Translations under genes and position numbers: made by a program
Part shown: positions 46,700 through 56,994 of the stretch, piece after piece
Layout: every line of letters starts with the position of its first letter
Numbering within the stretch: the stretch's first letter is position 1
Assembly: GCA_016841625.1 (NCBI GenBank)
Contig: JAENYU010000005.1
Coordinates: forward strand, 1-64,000
DNA from: Methanobacteriota archaeon
GTDB lineage: Archaea; Halobacteriota; Methanosarcinia; Methanosarcinales; Methanosarcinaceae
Direction of reading: 5' to 3'
Length of the DNA: 64,000 bases
Notes under the pieces: model-generated
Seen by the model: the letters and a program-made list of their open reading frames with translations, nothing else
What the model was told of the DNA's origin: nothing
The model's database searches: none

Positions 46700-48426
46700 A
46701 AAGTGAAATTTATCGTGTGGCTGGGCCTGTCGTTACCGCCATTGGCTTGGATGCAAAAATGTATGACCTGGTCAAAGTCGGACACGAAGGGCTGATGGGC
46801 GAAGTCATCCAGATTAGGGGTGAAAAGACCGTCATCCAGGTATACGAAGAGACAGCCGGCGTCATGCCCGGTGAACCCTGTGAAACCACAGGTATGTCTC
46901 TTGCCGTGGAACTTGGCCCCGGACTCCTCTCCAGTATTTATGATGGTGTCCAGAGGCCTTTGCACGTTTTGCTTGAGAAAATGGGCAGCTTCATCCAGAG
47001 AGGTGTCAGCGCAGACGGGCTTGACCACAAAAGAATCTGGGAATTTAAGCCTGTTGTCAAGAAGGGTGACGTCGTAAAGGGCGGAGAAGTGATCGGAGTA
47101 GTTCAGGAAACCGTGAACCTCGAGCACAAGATCATGGTGCCCCCGAACGTCTCAGGAACAGTTGCCGACATTAAGAGCGGAAACTTTACGGTTGAGGACA
47201 CAGTCTGTACCCTCACTGATGGGACCGATCTGCAGTTGATGCAGAGGTGGCCTGTCAGAGTTCCCAGACCCGTGCACAAGAAACTCACTCCTACAAAGCC
47301 GCTGGTTACGGGACAGAGGATCCTTGATGGGCTCTTCCCTGTAGCAAAAGGTGGAACCGCTGCAATCCCAGGACCTTTCGGTTCCGGAAAGACGGTTACC
47401 CAGCAGCAGCTTGCAAAGTGGAGTGACACTGAAATCGTGGTCTACATCGGATGCGGTGAACGTGGAAACGAGATGGCTGATGTCCTGAGTGACTTCCCTG
47501 ATCTCGAAGATCCCCAGACCGGAAGGCCGCTCATGGAGCGTACTGTCCTTATTGCTAACACTTCTAACATGCCTGTGGCAGCAAGGGAAGCTTCCGTGTA
47601 CACCGGAATCACCATTGCGGAGTACTTCCGTGACATGGGATACGATGTATCCCTTATGGCTGACTCCACCTCAAGGTGGGCAGAGGCAATGAGAGAAATC
47701 TCCTCCCGTCTCGAAGAAATGCCTGGTGAAGAAGGTTACCCGGCATACCTGGCAGCAAGGCTGGCAGAATTCTACGAGCGTTCCGGGGTTGCCGTGTCCC
47801 TCTGTGGTGAGACAGGTTCCATTACGGTTATCGGAGCAGTATCTCCACCTGGTGGCGACTTCACTGAACCTGTTACGCAGAATACCCTGCGTATCGTGAA
47901 AGTGTTCTGGGCTCTTGACTCCAAGCTGTCTCAGAGGCGTCACTTCCCTGCTATTAACTGGCTGAACAGTTACAGTCTGTACAAGGAAGGTCTAACTGAC
48001 TGGTATGGCGATAATGTGGCTCCTGACTGGGTGGCCATGAGGGAGAAAGCAATGGGCATGCTCCAGGTAGAGTCCGAACTGCAGGAAATCGTGCAGCTAG
48101 TCGGTTCAGACGCTCTGCCGGAAGACCAGCAGCTCCTGCTTGAAATCACCCGTCTTATCAGGGAAGTTTTCCTGCAGCAGAATGCATTCCATCCGATAGA
48201 CACCTACAGTCCGTATACCGAACAGTACAAGACCATGCAGGCTATCATGAAGTTCGGGGATGCTGCAAATGAGGCTCTGGCCGCCGGTGTTCCGATGTCG
48301 GAAATCCTCAAGTCGGAAGCCATGAACGAGCTTGCCAAGGTCAAGTACGAAGAGGACTTCGACGCTTCTCTGAACGCTGTCCTTGCCAAGATGGATAAGG
48401 AGTTTGCAGCCCTGGGAGGTAGGTGA
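46690..48426 (+). CDS. ahaA: A1A0 ATP synthase catalytic subunit A
   Basis: The 578-residue catalytic subunit that synthesises ATP. It shows the beta-barrel N domain, the archaeal/vacuolar insertion (residues about 115-190), the Walker A loop GPFGSGKTV (about 233-241), and downstream [21 protein letters not shown]. Start is GTG 46690, overlapping the end of ahaF, with AGGTG nine bases upstream. It has no intein. Confidence 0.97.
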   Translation: MEVKSEIYRVAGPVVTAIGLDAKMYDLVKVGHEGLMGEVIQIRGEKTVIQVYEETAGVMPGEPCETTGMSLAVELGPGLLSSIYDGVQRPLHVLLEKMGSFIQRGVSADGLDHKRIWEFKPVVKKGDVVKGGEVIGVVQETVNLEHKIMVPPNVSGTVADIKSGNFTVEDTVCTLTDGTDLQLMQRWPVRVPRPVHKKLTPTKPLVTGQRILDGLFPVAKGGTAAIPGPFGSGKTVTQQQLAKWSDTEIVVYIGCGERGNEMADVLSDFPDLEDPQTGRPLMERTVLIANTSNMPVAAREASVYTGITIAEYFRDMGYDVSLMADSTSRWAEAMREISSRLEEMPGEEGYPAYLAARLAEFYERSGVAVSLCGETGSITVIGAVSPPGGDFTEPVTQNTLRIVKVFWALDSKLSQRRHFPAINWLNSYSLYKEGLTDWYGDNVAPDWVAMREKAMGMLQVESELQEIVQLVGSDALPEDQQLLLEITRLIREVFLQQNAFHPIDTYSPYTEQYKTMQAIMKFGDAANEALAAGVPMSEILKSEAMNELAKVKYEEDFDASLNAVLAKMDKEFAALGGR

Positions 48427-48428
48427 GT

Positions 48429-49811
48429 ATGGCAAAAGAGTATAAGACAATCACGGAAATCGCAGGCCCTCTTATCTTTGTCGAGAAAACAGAGCCGGTG
48501 GGTTATAAGGAAATCGTTAGCATCAATCTGCCTGACGGAACCACCCGCAGAGGGGAAGTTCTGGACACTTCCGCAGACATTGTGGTTGTGCAGGTCTACG
48601 AAGGTACGGGCGGTTTGAACAAGGATTGTGGTATTGTCTTCACAGGGGAAACCCTGAAACTTGCTGCATCTATTGACCTCCTCGGCAGGATCCTGTCCGG
48701 TGCCGGTGAACCTCTGGACGGTGGGCCCAGAATCGTGCCTGACAAGATGATTGACATCAACGGGGCCGCAATGAACCCGTATGCAAGGTTGCCCCCTAAG
48801 GATTTCATCCAGACCGGGATTTCCACAATTGATGGGACCAACACCCTGGTTCGTGGGCAGAAACTGCCTATCTTCTCTGCATCAGGTCTTCCGCACAACG
48901 AAATTGCCCTGCAGATCGCAAGGCAGGCTTCTGTGCCTGGCTCTGAAGGAGAGTTCGCTGTGGTCTTCGGAGCAATGGGTATCACCAACGAAGAAGCCCA
49001 GTACTTCATGGAGGACTTCGAAAAGACCGGCGCTCTGGAAAGAGCTGTTGTGTTCATGAACCTTGCAGATGACCCTGCCGTGGAACGTCTGGTTACCCCG
49101 CGTATGGCCCTGACTGCAGCCGAGTACCTGGCATACGAGCACGACATGCACGTTCTCGTTATCCTGACCGACATCACCAATTACGCTGAAGCTCTCCGTC
49201 AAATGGGAGCCGCCCGTAATGAAGTGCCTGGTCGTCGTGGGTACCCCGGTTACATGTACACTGACCTTGCAACCCTGTATGAAAGAGCAGGTATTGTCAA
49301 GGGTGCCAAGGGTTCCGTTACCCAGATTCCTATCCTTTCAATGCCCGGTGACGATGTCACCCACCCGATCCCTGACCTGTCCGGGTACATTACCGAAGGC
49401 CAGATCGTGGTTGCCAGGGAACTGCACAGGAAGGGTATCTACCCGCCAATCAACGTGTTGCCTTCCCTGTCCAGGCTGATGAACTCCGGTATCGGAGGCG
49501 ATAAGACCAGGGAAGACCACAAGGCTGTTTCTGACCAGATGTATGCAGGATACGCTGAAGGGCGTGACCTGAGAGGTCTGGTGGCTATCGTCGGTAAGGA
49601 AGCACTGTCCGAAAGGGACTTGAAGTTCCTTGAGTTTGCTGACCTCTTTGAAGAGAACTTTGTTACTCAGGGCAGAAACGAAAACAGGACCATTGCGGAA
49701 ACCCTGGATATTGGCTGGAAGATCCTCGCACACCTGCCAGAAAACCAGTTGAACAGGATTGACAACAAATACATCAATAAGTACCATCCGGCACACAGAA
49801 AGGCAGAGTGA
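48429..49811 (+). CDS. ahaB: A1A0 ATP synthase regulatory subunit B
   Basis: The 460-residue non-catalytic nucleotide-binding subunit alternating with A in the head. Instead of a Walker A it has [17 protein letters not shown], as expected for B. Other landmarks are [21 protein letters not shown] and the [13 protein letters not shown] segment. ATG 48429 follows GGAGGT by eight bases; the frame also allows GTG at 48423. Confidence 0.96.
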   Translation: MAKEYKTITEIAGPLIFVEKTEPVGYKEIVSINLPDGTTRRGEVLDTSADIVVVQVYEGTGGLNKDCGIVFTGETLKLAASIDLLGRILSGAGEPLDGGPRIVPDKMIDINGAAMNPYARLPPKDFIQTGISTIDGTNTLVRGQKLPIFSASGLPHNEIALQIARQASVPGSEGEFAVVFGAMGITNEEAQYFMEDFEKTGALERAVVFMNLADDPAVERLVTPRMALTAAEYLAYEHDMHVLVILTDITNYAEALRQMGAARNEVPGRRGYPGYMYTDLATLYERAGIVKGAKGSVTQIPILSMPGDDVTHPIPDLSGYITEGQIVVARELHRKGIYPPINVLPSLSRLMNSGIGGDKTREDHKAVSDQMYAGYAEGRDLRGLVAIVGKEALSERDLKFLEFADLFEENFVTQGRNENRTIAETLDIGWKILAHLPENQLNRIDNKYINKYHPAHRKAE

Positions 49812-49816
49812 TTGCC

Positions 49817-50443
49817 ATGGTATTGCAGGACGTAAAACCAACTCGTTCAGAACTGATCAATCTCAAAAAGCGGATCAAGCTCTCGGAAAGTGGGCACAAG
49901 CTCCTTAAAATGAAGAGAGATGGTCTTATCCTTGAGTTCTTCAAGATCCTGAATGAAGCCAGGAACGTCAGAACCGAGCTGGATGCTGCCTTTGAACTCG
50001 CTACGGATAAAATCAACCTAGCCAGCGCCGTGAACGGAGTGGTTGCTGTCAAGTCAACTGCCTTTTCAACGAAGGAAAATCCAGAAATCGAGCTATCAGG
50101 GCACAACATCATGGGTGTCTTTGTGCCTAAAATCAACTCCACAGGGGTCCGAAAACCCCTCTATGAGAGAGGGTACGGGATAATCGGGACCAATGCCTAC
50201 ATCGACGAAACCGCCGATGCCTTTGAGGATCTGGTCGAAAAGATTATCACCGCTGCGGAACTCGAAACAACTATGAAGCGGCTTCTCAATGAGATCGAGA
50301 AGACCAAGAGGCGTGTAAACGCTCTCGAATTCAAGGTCATTCCCGAACTCATTGATACTATGAAGTTCATTCGCTTCGCCCTTGAAGAAGTAGAAAGGGA
50401 GAGCACCTTCAGGTTGAAGAGGGTCAAGGCGAGAATGAAGTAA
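49817..50443 (+). CDS. ahaD: A1A0 ATP synthase subunit D
   Basis: A 208-residue central-shaft subunit, two long antiparallel helices that rotate inside the A3B3 head. It begins MVLQDVKPTRSELINLKKR, the normal family start, so I use ATG 49817 rather than GTG 49808. KRRVNALEFKVIPEL near residue 160 is typical of the C-terminal helix. Confidence 0.95.
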   Translation: MVLQDVKPTRSELINLKKRIKLSESGHKLLKMKRDGLILEFFKILNEARNVRTELDAAFELATDKINLASAVNGVVAVKSTAFSTKENPEIELSGHNIMGVFVPKINSTGVRKPLYERGYGIIGTNAYIDETADAFEDLVEKIITAAELETTMKRLLNEIEKTKRRVNALEFKVIPELIDTMKFIRFALEEVERESTFRLKRVKARMK

Positions 50444-50456
50444 GCTTGATTTAAAC

Positions 50457-50624
50457 ATGGCAGCTCATAGGGATCAACCGAATCTGGTTGAAAAAGCAGT
50501 CATTAAATTGGGTGAACCCCAAAACCAGATCCGTCTGCTACAAATGGCATGGCGGATCTCCCTTATTATGCTGGTTTTTGGGTTCATTATCATCTTCAAA
50601 ACGATTGTGCCAGAATTTCTGTGA
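50457..50624 (+). CDS. ahaG: Small membrane protein AhaG of the ATP synthase operon
   Basis: A 55-residue protein, MAAHRDQPNLVEKAVIKLGE..., with one membrane helix (ISLIMLVFGFIIIFKTIV, about 34-51). It lies 13 bases after ahaD, the place where Methanosarcina operons have ahaG. Its function in the enzyme is unclear; an assembly role has been considered for small subunits like this. Confidence 0.75.
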   Translation: MAAHRDQPNLVEKAVIKLGEPQNQIRLLQMAWRISLIMLVFGFIIIFKTIVPEFL

Positions 50625-50821
50625 ATGGAATCTCTGAGATGATTTATCATCTCCGAGTTCTGGCCTAATTTGCTATTTTGTTTTATCATTGTTTTGTCAT
50701 TTTGTTTGTTCCGTATTTTTTAATGGAGATTATCGAGATCTTCGAGTTTTCTGTTATTTCCTCACCTACCGGCGTAAATCAGAAAGCTATTTTAACGACA
50801 AAACTCAATCCTAAATCCTCT

Positions 50822-53119
50822 ATGCAAAACGAAGCCAGACTTCTCCATGTGACCGGGACGGTGCAGGGTGTGGGTTTTCGTCCCTTCGTATACCGGCTTG
50901 CAAAAGCCAACGGGCTCTCCGGGTATGTTAAAAATCTCGGAAACCATGTGGAGATCCTTGTGGAAGGAAGAAGGGATAGTCTTGAAGCTTTTCTGGAAGA
51001 TCTTCCCGGGAAAAAGCCTCCACTTGCACATATTCTGGATATCAGGACAAATGACGTGCCTTTTTCAGCTCATTCCGAATTTTCAATCGTTCAAAGTGAA
51101 ACCGGGGATTTCCGGGATTCCATCATTCCTCCGGATACCGCCATTTGCGAGGCCTGCCGGGGTGAGATTTTTGATCCCGGGTCCAGATATTATCACTATC
51201 CTTTCACGGTCTGTACGAACTGCGGGCCCCGGTATACAACGGTCCAGAACCTGCCTTACGACCGCAAACACACCACAATGGCGGATTTTCCTCTCTGCGG
51301 GGAGTGCGAACTTGAGTACACGGACCCCCTGAACCGCAGGTACCATGCCCAGCCGGTCTGCTGTCCCGAATGCGGCCCGGTTATCTGGCTTTCGGACTCT
51401 GAGGGAAACGTGCTTGCAAAAAACTACGAAGCGATAGAAAGAGCTTCGGAACTGCTCTGTCGGGGTTCCATCCTTTCGGTCAGAGGTTTCGGAGGTTTTC
51501 ACATTGCCTGCAGTGCCCGGGCAGAGGGGTCTGTCCGGGAACTTCGAAAACGTCTGGGACGCCCGGCACAGCCCTTTGCGGTGATGGCAAAAGATACGGA
51601 TATCGTGGAATCGTTTGCCGGGCTTGACGCGACCTCCCGGGAAATTCTCAGCTCTTTTCGCCGTCCCATCACCGTGCTTCCCAAATCGGAAAATTTTGCC
51701 CTGGCAGAATCTGTGTCCCCCTACCTGCACAACATAGGGGTCATGCTCCCCTATACCGGGACCCAGTATCTGCTCTTTGATAGGGTACCTGATGCTGTCT
51801 ATGTAATGACCTCTGCAAACCTGCCCGGGAAGCCTATGCTCATCGAAAACCGGGAAGTGCTTGGAAGGCTCGAAGGGATTGCGGACTTCCACCTCCTCCA
51901 CAACAGGGTCATTGCGAACAGGAACGACGACACGGTGATAAGGATCGTGAACGGGCAGAGGGCCTTTATCCGCCGGTCCCGAGGCTTTGTGCCTGAACCT
52001 ATCGAACTTCCCTTTGAAATCGAAGCTTCTCTCGGGGTCGGAGCCGAACTTAACACGACGGTTACGGTCGCAAAAGGAAACCGCGCTTACCTTTCCCAGT
52101 ACATAGGGAATACCAGCCACGTTGAGACTTTCAAATATCATTCCGAGGTGGTCCGGCACCTGGTCCGGCTAACGGGCATTGAACCCGAAACCTGGGCATG
52201 TGACCTCCACCCCTCCTTTTCCACCACTCGTTTTGCAAAGCGGGAAGGTGGGGAAAATACGCTCCAGGTGCAGCACCACCACGCCCACATCCTGGCTTTG
52301 ATGGCCGACAATTCCCTGCCTCCCGGGTCAAAGCTCATCGGGATTGCCCTTGATGGGGTAGGGTACGGAGCTGACGGGACTGTCTGGGGTGGAGAGATTT
52401 TCGAGTCTTCTTATTCAGGGTATGAGCGTTTGGGCCATTTGCTCCCTCAGCCAATGCCCGGAGGGGACCTTGCAGCCAGAACTCCTGCCCGCATGACTCT
52501 GGGCATCCTTTCGGGGGTTCTCTCGGAAAACGAACTGAATAAACTCCCCCTTTCTTTTCCGCGCGGAGGGGTGGAATTTACTGCCGTTTTGCAGCAGCTC
52601 GAAAGAGGTGTGAACGTCGTTCAGGGTAGCAGTACGGGCAGGGTGCTGGACGCAGCGGCAGCCCTCCTGGGGATCTGCAGTGAGCGTACATACGAAGGTG
52701 AGCCTGCAATGAAGCTTGAGTCCGCTGCGAAGCGGAGTGCCCGCAGGGTGGAGCTTCCCATCTCTTTTACGAATTATGGGGTATTCGGAGTCCCGGTGCT
52801 TGATACAACGGAACTTCTTCTGGGAGCTTACGAACTTTTCGGAACTTATTCCCCCGAGGATCTCGCTTTCGCGGTTGAGGAAAGTCTTGCCCGGGGCGTA
52901 TCGGAACTTGCGGTTACCCTTGCAAGGAAAAAAGGTCTTGATATGGTCGGCCTGAGCGGCGGGGTTGCCTATAATGAACATATAGCAGGGTGCATCGCCG
53001 AAACAGTGAATGAGGCAGGGCTTGACTTCCTTTCCCATAAAAGGGTCCCTTCCGGAGACGGCTGCATATCATTCGGGCAGGCTGTAGCAGCCGGTTTCAG
53101 TGGAAAACCCGCCGATTAA
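50822..53119 (+). CDS. hypF: Hydrogenase maturation carbamoyltransferase HypF
   Basis: Makes the carbamoyl group that becomes the CN ligands of [NiFe] hydrogenase, working with HypE. The 765-residue protein has an acylphosphatase domain (GTVQGVGFRPFVYRLA, from residue 12), two zinc-finger CxxC-x18-CxxC units (CEACRG...CTNCGP, CGECEL...CPECGP), a YrdC-like domain (residues about 205-390) and a Kae1-like carbamoyltransferase domain with VQHHHAHILALM. I choose ATG 50822 because the frame upstream (to 50678) is not conserved-looking. It implies that the organism makes [NiFe] hydrogenases. Confidence 0.95.
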   Translation: MQNEARLLHVTGTVQGVGFRPFVYRLAKANGLSGYVKNLGNHVEILVEGRRDSLEAFLEDLPGKKPPLAHILDIRTNDVPFSAHSEFSIVQSETGDFRDSIIPPDTAICEACRGEIFDPGSRYYHYPFTVCTNCGPRYTTVQNLPYDRKHTTMADFPLCGECELEYTDPLNRRYHAQPVCCPECGPVIWLSDSEGNVLAKNYEAIERASELLCRGSILSVRGFGGFHIACSARAEGSVRELRKRLGRPAQPFAVMAKDTDIVESFAGLDATSREILSSFRRPITVLPKSENFALAESVSPYLHNIGVMLPYTGTQYLLFDRVPDAVYVMTSANLPGKPMLIENREVLGRLEGIADFHLLHNRVIANRNDDTVIRIVNGQRAFIRRSRGFVPEPIELPFEIEASLGVGAELNTTVTVAKGNRAYLSQYIGNTSHVETFKYHSEVVRHLVRLTGIEPETWACDLHPSFSTTRFAKREGGENTLQVQHHHAHILALMADNSLPPGSKLIGIALDGVGYGADGTVWGGEIFESSYSGYERLGHLLPQPMPGGDLAARTPARMTLGILSGVLSENELNKLPLSFPRGGVEFTAVLQQLERGVNVVQGSSTGRVLDAAAALLGICSERTYEGEPAMKLESAAKRSARRVELPISFTNYGVFGVPVLDTTELLLGAYELFGTYSPEDLAFAVEESLARGVSELAVTLARKKGLDMVGLSGGVAYNEHIAGCIAETVNEAGLDFLSHKRVPSGDGCISFGQAVAAGFSGKPAD

Positions 53120-53321
53120 GCCAGATCCTTCCGTTTTAAGTGGGCTTTCCCTGCTCAATGCTCAAGTTTGACAGTAATACCGTTTAACTCGTTTTTAGCC
53201 TGGTTTTTTTCCGTTTTCCGGAGTTTTGTCCGAAGGGTCCCGGATAGTACTGAAATTTGATCAGAAATACAAAACTACAAAATTAAATAAATGATCCGTG
53301 CTTACATATAAAGGGGAGCAG

Positions 53322-53780
53322 ATGATGGGGTTCAGAAGTGTCCGTATTCGTGTAGTCACCAGCAGGGATGAGATCCCAGGCCTGAGCCCTGGGGAAATGG
53401 CAGTCCACCTTGCTTTTCGTCCCTCGGATAAGGATTTCTTCAGTTTGCTTAAGGCCTGCCCCGAAATAGAACTGCTCCAGCTTCCCGCATCCTCTTATGA
53501 GGGCCTTTCCAAGTTTATTAAAATGTATCTGCGCTCCTCGGGGATCCACCTTGTAAAAGGGGATGTAAGCGGGCACTGGCATGACCTGAACAACTATTTT
53601 GTAATCCCCGCTTATGTTGTTGAGAAAATAAACGAACTGAAAATTCAGGGTATGTCTGAGGATGAGATCATCACTGAGGTTACAAACCTGAGGAAAATCA
53701 GCCCTGACCTGATCCTGCACTTCCTGCAAGTTTCCATGCCGTGTCCAGATATGGAAAAGGCCCGCCTGAACAAAGCTTGA
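53322..53780 (+). CDS. DUF1699 family protein
   Basis: A 152-residue protein of DUF1699, a family known to me mainly from Methanosarcina. It contains RIRVVTSRDEIPGLSP, VHLAFRPSDKD and the C-terminal helical SEDEIITEVTNLRK. The alternating strand-helix pattern with a possible helix-turn-helix at the end suggests a regulatory protein, but no function is shown. GGGGAG lies before ATG 53322; ATG 53325 is equally possible. Confidence 0.8.
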   Translation: MMGFRSVRIRVVTSRDEIPGLSPGEMAVHLAFRPSDKDFFSLLKACPEIELLQLPASSYEGLSKFIKMYLRSSGIHLVKGDVSGHWHDLNNYFVIPAYVVEKINELKIQGMSEDEIITEVTNLRKISPDLILHFLQVSMPCPDMEKARLNKA

Positions 53781-53783
53781 AAA

Positions 53784-53871
53784 GTGAACTCCCCCTACCT
53801 GAAACCTTCGCCTAACGGCTCAGATTTTTGAGGAAGGGGGCTTCAAGTCTGCGGAGCTAAACTCATTTAGC
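53784..53871 (-). mobile_element. Orphan right end / omega-RNA-like relic of a tnpB element
   Basis: On the minus strand this segment reads GAAGCCCCC-TTCCTC ... CAGGTAGGGGGAGTTCAC, matching both ends of the right-end structure of the tnpB element at 31.2 kb (GAAGCCCC-TTCCTC ... CAGGTGGGGGTAGTTCAC). The loop between the paired CCCC and GGGG strands differs. A hairpin GCTAAA-CTCA-TTTAGC (53856-53871) lies upstream of it. No tnpB is nearby. It is a degraded element, or a stand-alone guide RNA served by a TnpB elsewhere; the guide position would be TTTTCAAGCTTTGTTC, inside the DUF1699 3' end. Confidence 0.55.
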
Positions 53872-53983
53872 AGAAGAATAACTCCTTCCTGAAATTACAA
53901 AAAGTAATGACTATAGATCTAAAGCTACTGTTAACCAATTGGTGATCTGCCGCTACACTCACAGATAAAAAGGGTGACAACTA

Positions 53984-54637
53984 TCAAAGCTGAGTCTTAA
54001 TCTCACCAGTAACATCCGGTCGTGAGAGCGAGTCACTGGCCATATCTTCAGAAACAGACCCATTCGATTTATTCTGGTGGATTTGGGACCCCTCCTTTTG
54101 TTTATGGTTTTCAGTAACTAAACCCGCCGACTCCGCGTCCAGCTTTTTAACAACTCGAGCCGGAAAACCCAGAGCCAAGCTATTTGGTGATATATCTCGG
54201 CTAACTACGGACCCTATTCCTATTATAGAATTTTCCCCAATTTCGACCCCCTGAGTGATTATACACCCCGGATTAACAGAAACACCGCTTCCTATTTTGA
54301 TTGGATCCATACTTCTGGGATATGCATCTCTCGTAGTTAAACTGCCTCTTGTGTGGGCAGATAAAATACATCGGTCCCCAATTTCAGCATAATCTCCTAT
54401 TGTGATTAATTCAGGGTGAAGCCTATCAAAAATTACATCATAACCAATGTACACATTCTTCCCGATATTTACGCCCCTCATTTTATGAAATTTGGCTCTC
54501 CAGGAAGGGATAGGAAAGATTGAGGCAAGTCTTTCCAAAACCCAATTCTTGAAATATTTCACCCCAAAAAGGATTTTATTACTCTGATAATAATCAGCTA
54601 CTTCACGATAAGTTACTTTATCCCTGTCGGATATCAC
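53984..54637 (-). CDS. Hexapeptide-repeat (LbH) O/N-acyltransferase
   Basis: A 217-residue acyltransferase of the left-handed beta-helix family (maltose/chloramphenicol acetyltransferase-like). The turns are visible from residue about 55 (MRGVNIGKNVYIGYDVIF, IGDYAEIGDRCIL, IGSGVSVNPGCIITQGV, IGENSIIGIGSVVSRDI), ending in ALGFPARVVKKL. The catalytic His is likely that of SAHTRG. The last 50 residues are polar and non-family. Such enzymes acylate sugars or amino sugars, using acyl-CoA or acyl-ACP, which fits the carrier-protein genes upstream. Confidence 0.85.
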   Translation of the reverse strand: MISDRDKVTYREVADYYQSNKILFGVKYFKNWVLERLASIFPIPSWRAKFHKMRGVNIGKNVYIGYDVIFDRLHPELITIGDYAEIGDRCILSAHTRGSLTTRDAYPRSMDPIKIGSGVSVNPGCIITQGVEIGENSIIGIGSVVSRDISPNSLALGFPARVVKKLDAESAGLVTENHKQKEGSQIHQNKSNGSVSEDMASDSLSRPDVTGEIKTQL

Positions 54638-54788
54638 GGTAGTGCCCCCCCCATTTTGCGTTGAAAATCACATGTCCCACTTACAATAATACTCTTACAA
54701 CAATAAATACATATTTCCTGTCCCCCTCTTTATTAAGTCTATCAAAATGACAGCACCATTGATTTTGGGACAAACTTTCTACTGGTTT

Positions 54789-55922
54789 TTACCCCCTGTT
54801 TACAATCTTTACAAGCAGTGATTTTTTGATTTCTACCGCATCGTTTGGACACAGTTCGCGGCAACAATAACACTGGATACATTTTTCATTGTTGATCTTG
54901 AGTACATCATCCACTTTCTCAATGGCATTTGCCGAACAGTTCAAAACGCATGCTTTGCAAAGTGCGCACCTTGAAGTGTTGATGAAAGGCCTGACCGTTA
55001 AATGCCTCCTTAGAGCCTTTCGAAGAAACGGAGGCATCAGGGCACCGATTCCGCCGGTTGGCTTTTTGAAACTGACCTTTACCTCTTCCAGAGGGGTTCC
55101 TACAAGCTCTGGATGCCTGGTACCAAATCCCCTCGCAAGTGCTGCTTTGTTTGTCGGGACCTGCATCGGGTCAAACCCTATGAGTTCCGATGCCACCATA
55201 TCCAGTGCCACACAGTCATAACTTGCCATGACCACTCCCGCATATGCAGGAGTGCCTCCCGCCGGGCCATCCCCCTCCATTCCGACCACGCCATCCATAA
55301 CAGCAAGATGAGGTTTGATGAAAGAGTAGATATCAACAAGTGCCTCTCCGAAAAGTTCACGGTCTTCGAGGAAATGCGCCTGTTTTCGGATTTTCCGGGG
55401 CACAGTGCCAAAAAAGTTTTTGACCGCTCCTGTATAGAGTGTGAGCTCATGGGTCTTGAGCTTCGGAAGAGAAATTATCACATCCGCCTCAAGTATGGCC
55501 TTTGATATGTACAGGCGTGAGAACTGCCTGCCTCCGGGCACATCAACCTCGACAAAACCCGAGGTCTCAAAATTGATGAGTTCCACACCGCAAGCTGAGG
55601 CAACAGCTTCAATTCCCGACACCCGGAGTGCTTCCGCAGTGGCAGTGGAATCAGGTCTTGTAATTCCGGACCCATCCCCTATGACCGGAATACCCCCTGC
55701 TTCTGAAACCAGTTCACACAGCGCAGATACAACTGCAGGGTGAGTGGTGACTGCATCTTCCGGGGGCCGAATGGCAAGTACATTGGGTTTGAGCAACACA
55801 CGGGAACCCGGAACGATTATTTTCTCAAGCCCACCGATAAGGTCAAGAGCTTCTTTGATCTCATTTTTTACGTCTGAATAATCGGAGCAAGGCACGATGG
55901 AAACTCTGGCGTTCATGATCAT
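54789..55922 (-). CDS. DUF362 protein with two 4Fe-4S ferredoxin motifs
   Basis: A 377-residue protein. Residues about 1-300 form DUF362 (LLKPNVLAIRPPEDAVTTHP, SLPKLKTHELTLYTGAVKN), and the C terminus has a ferredoxin domain with two clusters, CALCKACVLNC and CIQCYCCRELC. DUF362 proteins are often annotated as iron-sulfur proteins of unknown role. In this neighbourhood it could supply electrons for reduction of a bound intermediate. ATG 55922 and 55916 are both possible. Confidence 0.85.
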   Translation of the reverse strand: MIMNARVSIVPCSDYSDVKNEIKEALDLIGGLEKIIVPGSRVLLKPNVLAIRPPEDAVTTHPAVVSALCELVSEAGGIPVIGDGSGITRPDSTATAEALRVSGIEAVASACGVELINFETSGFVEVDVPGGRQFSRLYISKAILEADVIISLPKLKTHELTLYTGAVKNFFGTVPRKIRKQAHFLEDRELFGEALVDIYSFIKPHLAVMDGVVGMEGDGPAGGTPAYAGVVMASYDCVALDMVASELIGFDPMQVPTNKAALARGFGTRHPELVGTPLEEVKVSFKKPTGGIGALMPPFLRKALRRHLTVRPFINTSRCALCKACVLNCSANAIEKVDDVLKINNEKCIQCYCCRELCPNDAVEIKKSLLVKIVNRG

Positions 55923-56054
55923 ACATCAACATTAAGTTTTGAAATCTTTTGTTTTGCAATCTGTTTATAAAGGCCTCTTTTTACAGGCTTTATTTTTGGA
56001 AGCTTCTTTTTTATAGACTTTTTTTCGGTTCTGCATCATTTCGCGAAAGAATGT

Positions 56055-56156
56055 GAAACCAGTAACAGCACTATGATGAAAGCATGAAAGCAATAACGGC
56101 ATCATGAGACCAGTAACAGCACTATGATAGAAGCATGAAAGTCATAACGGAACCAT
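56055..56156. repeat. 51-bp tandem duplication
   Basis: Two copies (56055-56105 and 56106-56156) of a 51-base unit containing ACCAGTAACAGCACTATGAT, differing at about seven positions. They lie between fabG and the DUF362 gene. Confidence 0.85.
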
Positions 56157-56186
56157 GACCAATATAAAGCCTTATTGTTGACCGCA

Positions 56187-56927
56187 TCACAGCATCTGAC
56201 AGCCGTCGACCACAACGACCTCTCCGCTGACATACCCCCCGAGATCCGAGCTCAAAAACAATACCACTTTTGCAATATCTTCGGGCGTACCGATCTTTCC
56301 GAGGGCAATACTGGAAATAATTTTTTCCCGAATTTCAGGTTTAAGGTCTTTGATAAGGTCAGTTTCAACGAAACCGGGTGCAATGGCATTGACAGTTATT
56401 CCATACCTGCCCAGTTCCTGTGCCGCGGATTTTGTAAGTCCGATAACAGCCGCCTTGCTTGCAGAATACACTGTTTGCCCGGCATTCCCGTAGAGCCCTA
56501 TAGTTGAGGATAGATTGATAATCCTGCCGGACCCCTGCTTCTTCATCAGGTTCGATGCGTACCTGGCACACAGGAAAGTCCCCTTCAGGTTAGTCGCAAT
56601 GGTACGGTCGAAGAGTTCCGTATTGCTCAGCATCAGAAGGTTGTTTTGCATGATTCCCGCATTGTTTACCAGCACATCGAGCCTGGTATGTTTCTCCCGA
56701 ATAACCCGGAACATGGCCCTTACATCATCTTCGGATGAGACATCAGCCTTGGCCAGTGAAGCCTGGAGCCCTTTCTCGTGGATCATGTCCGCAAGTTCAA
56801 CTGCCTTTTCCTCACTCCCGTTGTAGTTTATGATCACATGTGCGTGGTTCTCTGCCGCCAGCAGGGCTGTAGCTCTTCCAATCCCCCTACTTGCGCCTGT
56901 TACCAGTACCACTTTTCCTGTAAGCAT
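56187..56927 (-). CDS. 3-Oxoacyl-ACP reductase-like SDR (FabG type)
   Basis: A 246-residue short-chain dehydrogenase of classical FabG type: cofactor motif TGASRGIGRA (residues 10-19), NNAGI, catalytic Ser in LSSTIG, YSASKAAV with Tyr and Lys, and the C-terminal GYVSGEVVVVDGC. Archaea lack bacterial fatty acid synthesis as a rule, so a FabG beside an ACP is noteworthy; it may reduce a 3-oxoacyl thioester on that ACP. It follows the NadE-like gene by 68 bases on the same strand and probably shares its transcript. Confidence 0.88.
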   Translation of the reverse strand: MLTGKVVLVTGASRGIGRATALLAAENHAHVIINYNGSEEKAVELADMIHEKGLQASLAKADVSSEDDVRAMFRVIREKHTRLDVLVNNAGIMQNNLLMLSNTELFDRTIATNLKGTFLCARYASNLMKKQGSGRIINLSSTIGLYGNAGQTVYSASKAAVIGLTKSAAQELGRYGITVNAIAPGFVETDLIKDLKPEIREKIISSIALGKIGTPEDIAKVVLFLSSDLGGYVSGEVVVVDGCQML

Positions 56928-56994
56928 TTTCCTTCCTCTGACTTAAAGATAGATGGCTGCCTGTGAAGCAACCATCCAGAAAAAAAGCTGCGGC

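Noticed and set aside
50678-50821. 48-residue N-terminal extension of HypF
   Set aside because: The acylphosphatase domain starts normally at ATG 50822 and the extension is hydrophobic and low in family character.
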